A stretch of 15,411 nt of DNA. Source: Flemingiibacterium sp045600005. Its GTDB lineage: Bacteria; Bacillota; Clostridia; Oscillospirales; CAG-272. This document shows positions 12,979-15,411 of this stretch, one piece after another (the first letter of the stretch is position 1; the number at the start of each line of letters is the position of its first letter). Under the pieces are notes generated by a model that was not told where the DNA came from, searched no databases, and saw only the letters and a program-made list of their open reading frames with translations. The stretch is taken from the NCBI GenBank assembly GCA_045600005.1, contig JAZRXB010000107.1, forward strand, positions 1 through 15,411, given 5' to 3'. The position numbers were made by a program, and so were the translations under genes.

Positions 12979-14337
12979 TTATTTCGCGCGGCGGACTTCC
13001 TTCCATCTGCCGGAGAGCAGGTAGACGGTTCCGATGAGGAACGGGACGAAACCGGCGATCGCGTCGCCGTACCAGAAGCCGAGGCAGTCGAGGTGGAGCG
13101 CGAAGCCGAGCAGAGCCGCGATTCCCATGCGGCTGATCATGCCGTCGATCAGCGCGACCGCGAGGTTCAGGTTCGTGTTGCCCGAACCGTTGATCAGCGA
13201 GAACGCCATGCTGCGCGTCGCCGAACCGAAGAAGTTCAGAATGACCGGCCAGATGATGAGGGACGCGATGGCGAGGACTTCCGCGTCCTTCGTGAACATG
13301 GCGAAGACCTCCGCCGGGAACAGCGCCATGACGACCGAAAGAACGATGGTGATCGCCATGCTGCACACGGTGACGGTCGTCAGGATCTGCGGGACGCGCT
13401 CATGCTTGCCCGCGCCGAGGTTCTGTCCGACCATCGAGCTGCCCGCCGTCGTGAAGGAGTTCGACACGATGCCGATCATCATGTTGATCTTGTTGTAAAC
13501 GCCTGCCAGCGCGGAGTAGACCATGCCGAACGAGTTGATCCACGCGGTGAGGACGATCTTCGAGAAGTTGACCGCTGCCGACTGGATCGCCATCGGCACG
13601 CCGAGCGCGACCAGACGCTTCAGGGTCGGACCGTCGATGCGGAAGCTGGACAGCTTGAAGACAAAGCCGAAGTTTTCACGCTTGCGGTAGAGGTAGATCA
13701 GCGACACGATGAAGCTGACGCCCTGACCGATGACGGTCGCCAGCGCCGCGCCGAAGACCTCCATTTTGCAGACGATGACGAACACCAGATCGAGGATGAT
13801 GTTCAGCACCGCGGCAATCGCGATGAAGACGAACGGCCGCTTGCTGTCGCCCATGCCGCGCAGGATCGCGCTGACGATGTTGTAGCCGTAAATGAAGAAC
13901 AGACCGACGATACAGGTGACGGTGTAGTCGAGCGTGTACTGATAGGAAAGCTCCGGCGTGTTGAGCCAGCCGAGCATCGGATGCCGGATGAGGTAGCAGA
14001 GGATCGACATGATGAGCGATGTGCCGAGTAAGAACGTGAACATCGTGCCGATGGTCTTCTTCACGTCGTCCATCTTTTTCGCGCCGACGTCGCGGGCGAC
14101 GATGACCTGTCCGGCGGACGAGAAGCCCATCGCAAGGAAGGTGAGCAGGTGCAGGATATCGCCGCCGATGGAAACGGCGGACATTCCCGCGCCGCCGAGA
14201 TACTGCCCGACGACGATCATGTCGACGAGGTTGTAGACTGCCTGCAAAGCGTTCGACACGAACAGAGGAAAGGTGAATTTGAGCAGCAGTTTTGTGACGC
14301 TGCCCTCTGTCAGGTCGCTGACCATGGAACGGTTCAT
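12979..14337 (-). CDS. MATE family efflux transporter
   Basis: 452 residues with about 12 membrane segments, the usual MATE length. The N-terminus (LTEGSVTKLLLKFTFPLFVS, then YNLVDMIVVGQYLG at about 35-48) is typical of the NorM/DinF-like MATE proteins, which export cationic or other small molecules using a sodium or proton gradient; the substrate cannot be read from sequence. The second half repeats the fold (KIVLTAWINSFG, and the NKINMMIGIVSNSFTTAGSSMVGQNLGAGK region), as expected for two six-helix bundles. The ATG at 14337 has AAGGAG (14347-14352) 9 nt upstream; a second ATG four codons later lacks such a site. It lies downstream of the radical SAM gene on the same strand but is separated from it by 255 nt with hairpins and a possible promoter. 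It ends in a strong terminator. Confidence 0.93.
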   Translation of the reverse strand: MNRSMVSDLTEGSVTKLLLKFTFPLFVSNALQAVYNLVDMIVVGQYLGGAGMSAVSIGGDILHLLTFLAMGFSSAGQVIVARDVGAKKMDDVKKTIGTMFTFLLGTSLIMSILCYLIRHPMLGWLNTPELSYQYTLDYTVTCIVGLFFIYGYNIVSAILRGMGDSKRPFVFIAIAAVLNIILDLVFVIVCKMEVFGAALATVIGQGVSFIVSLIYLYRKRENFGFVFKLSSFRIDGPTLKRLVALGVPMAIQSAAVNFSKIVLTAWINSFGMVYSALAGVYNKINMMIGIVSNSFTTAGSSMVGQNLGAGKHERVPQILTTVTVCSMAITIVLSVVMALFPAEVFAMFTKDAEVLAIASLIIWPVILNFFGSATRSMAFSLINGSGNTNLNLAVALIDGMISRMGIAALLGFALHLDCLGFWYGDAIAGFVPFLIGTVYLLSGRWKEVRRAK

Positions 14338-14369
14338 TGCGATTGTCTCCTTAACATTTATTGTCTAGT

Positions 14370-14507
14370 CGATTGTAAAACTTCGTTTTACAATCGGTAC
14401 TCGCGCTTATCGTTGCCGGCAAAACTTGTTTTGACGGCTCTCCCCATAATATCGGCGCGAGGGTTCGCCTTAGAGGAGTTTTTATGTCGGCAAAGCCGAC
14501 ATAAAAA
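14370..14507 (-). promoter_or_regulatory. Hairpin cluster in the leader of the MATE gene
   Basis: Four nested or adjacent inverted repeats occupy 138 nt. CGATTGTAAAAC (14370-14381) pairs perfectly with 14385-14396 around TTC. CTCGCGC (14400-14406) pairs with GCGCGAG (14455-14461) and encloses GCCGGCAAAAC (14415-14425) with GTTTTGACGGC (14428-14438), one mismatch. TTTTTATGTCGGC (14479-14491) pairs perfectly with 14495-14507 around AAA. None has a T-run after the stem on either strand, so they are not ordinary terminators. If the promoter at 14516 is used, all fall in the MATE mRNA leader. Confidence 0.6.
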
Positions 14508-14515
14508 CGGATTTT

Positions 14516-14546
14516 ATTATAACGCTTGTCATCTTAAAGCATTAAA
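14516..14546 (-). promoter_or_regulatory. Possible promoter of the MATE gene
   Basis: On the minus strand a perfect -10 TATAAT (14516-14521) is present. The -35 is poor: the best candidate is TTTAAT (14541-14546) at a long 19-nt spacing, which might indicate an activator-dependent promoter or no promoter at all. Confidence 0.35.
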
Positions 14547-14592
14547 CAATCGGCTGATTTATTGTCTTTTATCACACGACAGAGCGCTGCCG

Positions 14593-15411
14593 TCAAACTT
14601 CGTCTGCTCCTTCGCCGTGAAACGACGGGATGAAGCTCTCCTTCGCCGAGCGCCCGTCCTGCGTGAAGCCATTGGTCACGCCGAGCGAAAGCGCATAGTC
14701 GATCAGCTTCTGATATTCATAGGTCGTCACGCGGCGGGAGAGGTCGGGATATTTTTCCCGGTCGAGCGTCGGCATCGGCGTGTACTGGCTCATCAGGCTG
14801 TAACAGATCGTGTTGCCGTACTGCGAAAACAGGAATTCGATCACCCGCTTCGATTCGGCGAGCTGTCCGGGCAGAAGCAGGTGGCGGACGATCACGCCGC
14901 GCGTCATCATGCCGCGTTCGTCGTACTGCGCTTCGCCTGCCTGACGCACCATCTCCCGAAGCGCTTCGGCGGCATGGTCCGGATAGTCTGCGGCGTGAGA
15001 GAGACGCGCGGACAGCTCCGGCGAGAGATATTTGAAGTCGGGCAGCCAGACGTCGACCGTGCCTTCGAGCTGACAAATCGTCTCATAACGCTCGTAGCCG
15101 CTCGTGTTGTAGACGACGGGGAGCTTTAACCCCTGCTGACGCGCAAGGCGGACGGCTTCGATGATCTGCGGGACGAACATCGTCGGCGTGACGAGATTTA
15201 CGTTGTTCGCGCCCTTTCCGGCGAGCATGAGAAACAGACCGGAGAGCTTTTCGACCGAAACGACTTTGCCGTATTCGGCGGTCGAGCCGCGTGAAATGGC
15301 GGCATTCTGACAGTATACGCAGCCGAGCGTACAGCCGCAGAAGAAGACGGTCCCCGAGCCTTCCTTACCGGACAGACAGGGCTCCTCCCACATATGCAGC
15401 GCGGCGCGGGC
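14593..15411 (-). CDS. Radical SAM protein of the PflX/COG1313 family (5' end missing)
   Basis: At least 272 residues, open to the window edge. The radical SAM cluster motif CTLGCVYC (CxxxCxxC) follows the segment WEEPCLSG, then GSGTVFFCG, the hallmark of COG1313 (PflX), relatives of pyruvate formate-lyase activating enzymes that reductively cleave S-adenosylmethionine at a 4Fe-4S cluster. Downstream are NLVTPTMFVPQIIEA, VVYNTSGYE, VDVWLPDFKY and RHLLLPG, all conserved in that family. The substrate of COG1313 proteins is not established. The ATG at 15393 is not the true start: the frame continues upstream as ARAALH, which matches the usual family sequence before the tryptophan, and family members normally have an N-terminal region of a few dozen residues before this point. 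No terminator was found between its stop and the MATE leader. Confidence 0.9.
   Translation of the reverse strand, partial: ARAALHMWEEPCLSGKEGSGTVFFCGCTLGCVYCQNAAISRGSTAEYGKVVSVEKLSGLFLMLAGKGANNVNLVTPTMFVPQIIEAVRLARQQGLKLPVVYNTSGYERYETICQLEGTVDVWLPDFKYLSPELSARLSHAADYPDHAAEALREMVRQAGEAQYDERGMMTRGVIVRHLLLPGQLAESKRVIEFLFSQYGNTICYSLMSQYTPMPTLDREKYPDLSRRVTTYEYQKLIDYALSLGVTNGFTQDGRSAKESFIPSFHGEGADEV

Noticed and set aside
14479..14507. Rho-independent terminator between the radical SAM and MATE genes
   Set aside because: The perfect 13-bp hairpin is followed by A residues, not T residues, on both strands.

Overview
The window looks like chromosomal DNA from a GC-rich member of the Clostridia, probably an Oscillospirales- or Christensenellales-like gut or anaerobe lineage. 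The evidence is indirect. The glutamate dehydrogenase resembles the Clostridium symbiosum enzyme, and there is a SpoVB-type flippase, a CD3324-family small regulator and a DapL-type lysine pathway aminotransferase. Promoters are textbook TTGACA-17-TATAAT, and many genes end in strong GC-rich intrinsic terminators. No rRNA, tRNA, CRISPR array, transposase, integrase or phage gene was seen.

Layout: (1) 1-122, the 3' end of an unrecognised gene. (2) 176-1378 (+), an FAD-dependent oxidoreductase. (3) 1536-2888 (-), gdhA with its own consensus promoter. (4) 3130-4698 (+), a SpoVB/MOP-type lipid-linked glycan flippase with a possible sigma-E-like promoter; its terminator lies inside its last codons. 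(5) 8486-4838 (-), a three-gene operon: MoxR AAA+ ATPase, DUF58 protein, and a polytopic membrane protein with a DUF4129-like tail but no transglutaminase domain. (6) 8652-9203 (+), a promoter, a long structured leader with a 9-codon mini-ORF, and a CD3324-family HTH protein. (7) 9283-9497, an array of small hairpins spaced almost exactly 23 nt apart by a constant GTGATGTT linker. (8) 9638-10822 (+), dapL. (9) 11071-12699 (+), a membrane-anchored M23-domain protein whose HxH zinc motif is altered. (10) 14337-12979 (-), a MATE transporter behind a run of hairpins. (11) 15411-14593 (-), a PflX/COG1313 radical SAM protein cut by the window edge.

Functional themes: nitrogen assimilation and amino-acid synthesis (gdhA, dapL) and envelope biology (flippase, M23 protein, MoxR-DUF58-membrane operon, and DapL through diaminopimelate). 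The genes are mostly separate transcription units with individual promoters and terminators, so apart from the MoxR operon no pathway is encoded as a unit.

The most unusual material is non-coding: the 23-nt-period hairpin array (9283-9497) with its overlapping end terminator; the CD3324 leader, in which the stop codon of a mini-ORF lies inside one of two competing pairing segments; a 25-bp near-perfect inverted repeat whose right half is the core promoter of the M23 gene; and the hairpin cluster upstream of the MATE gene. I do not recognise any of these as a named element. Statements about their function are inference.
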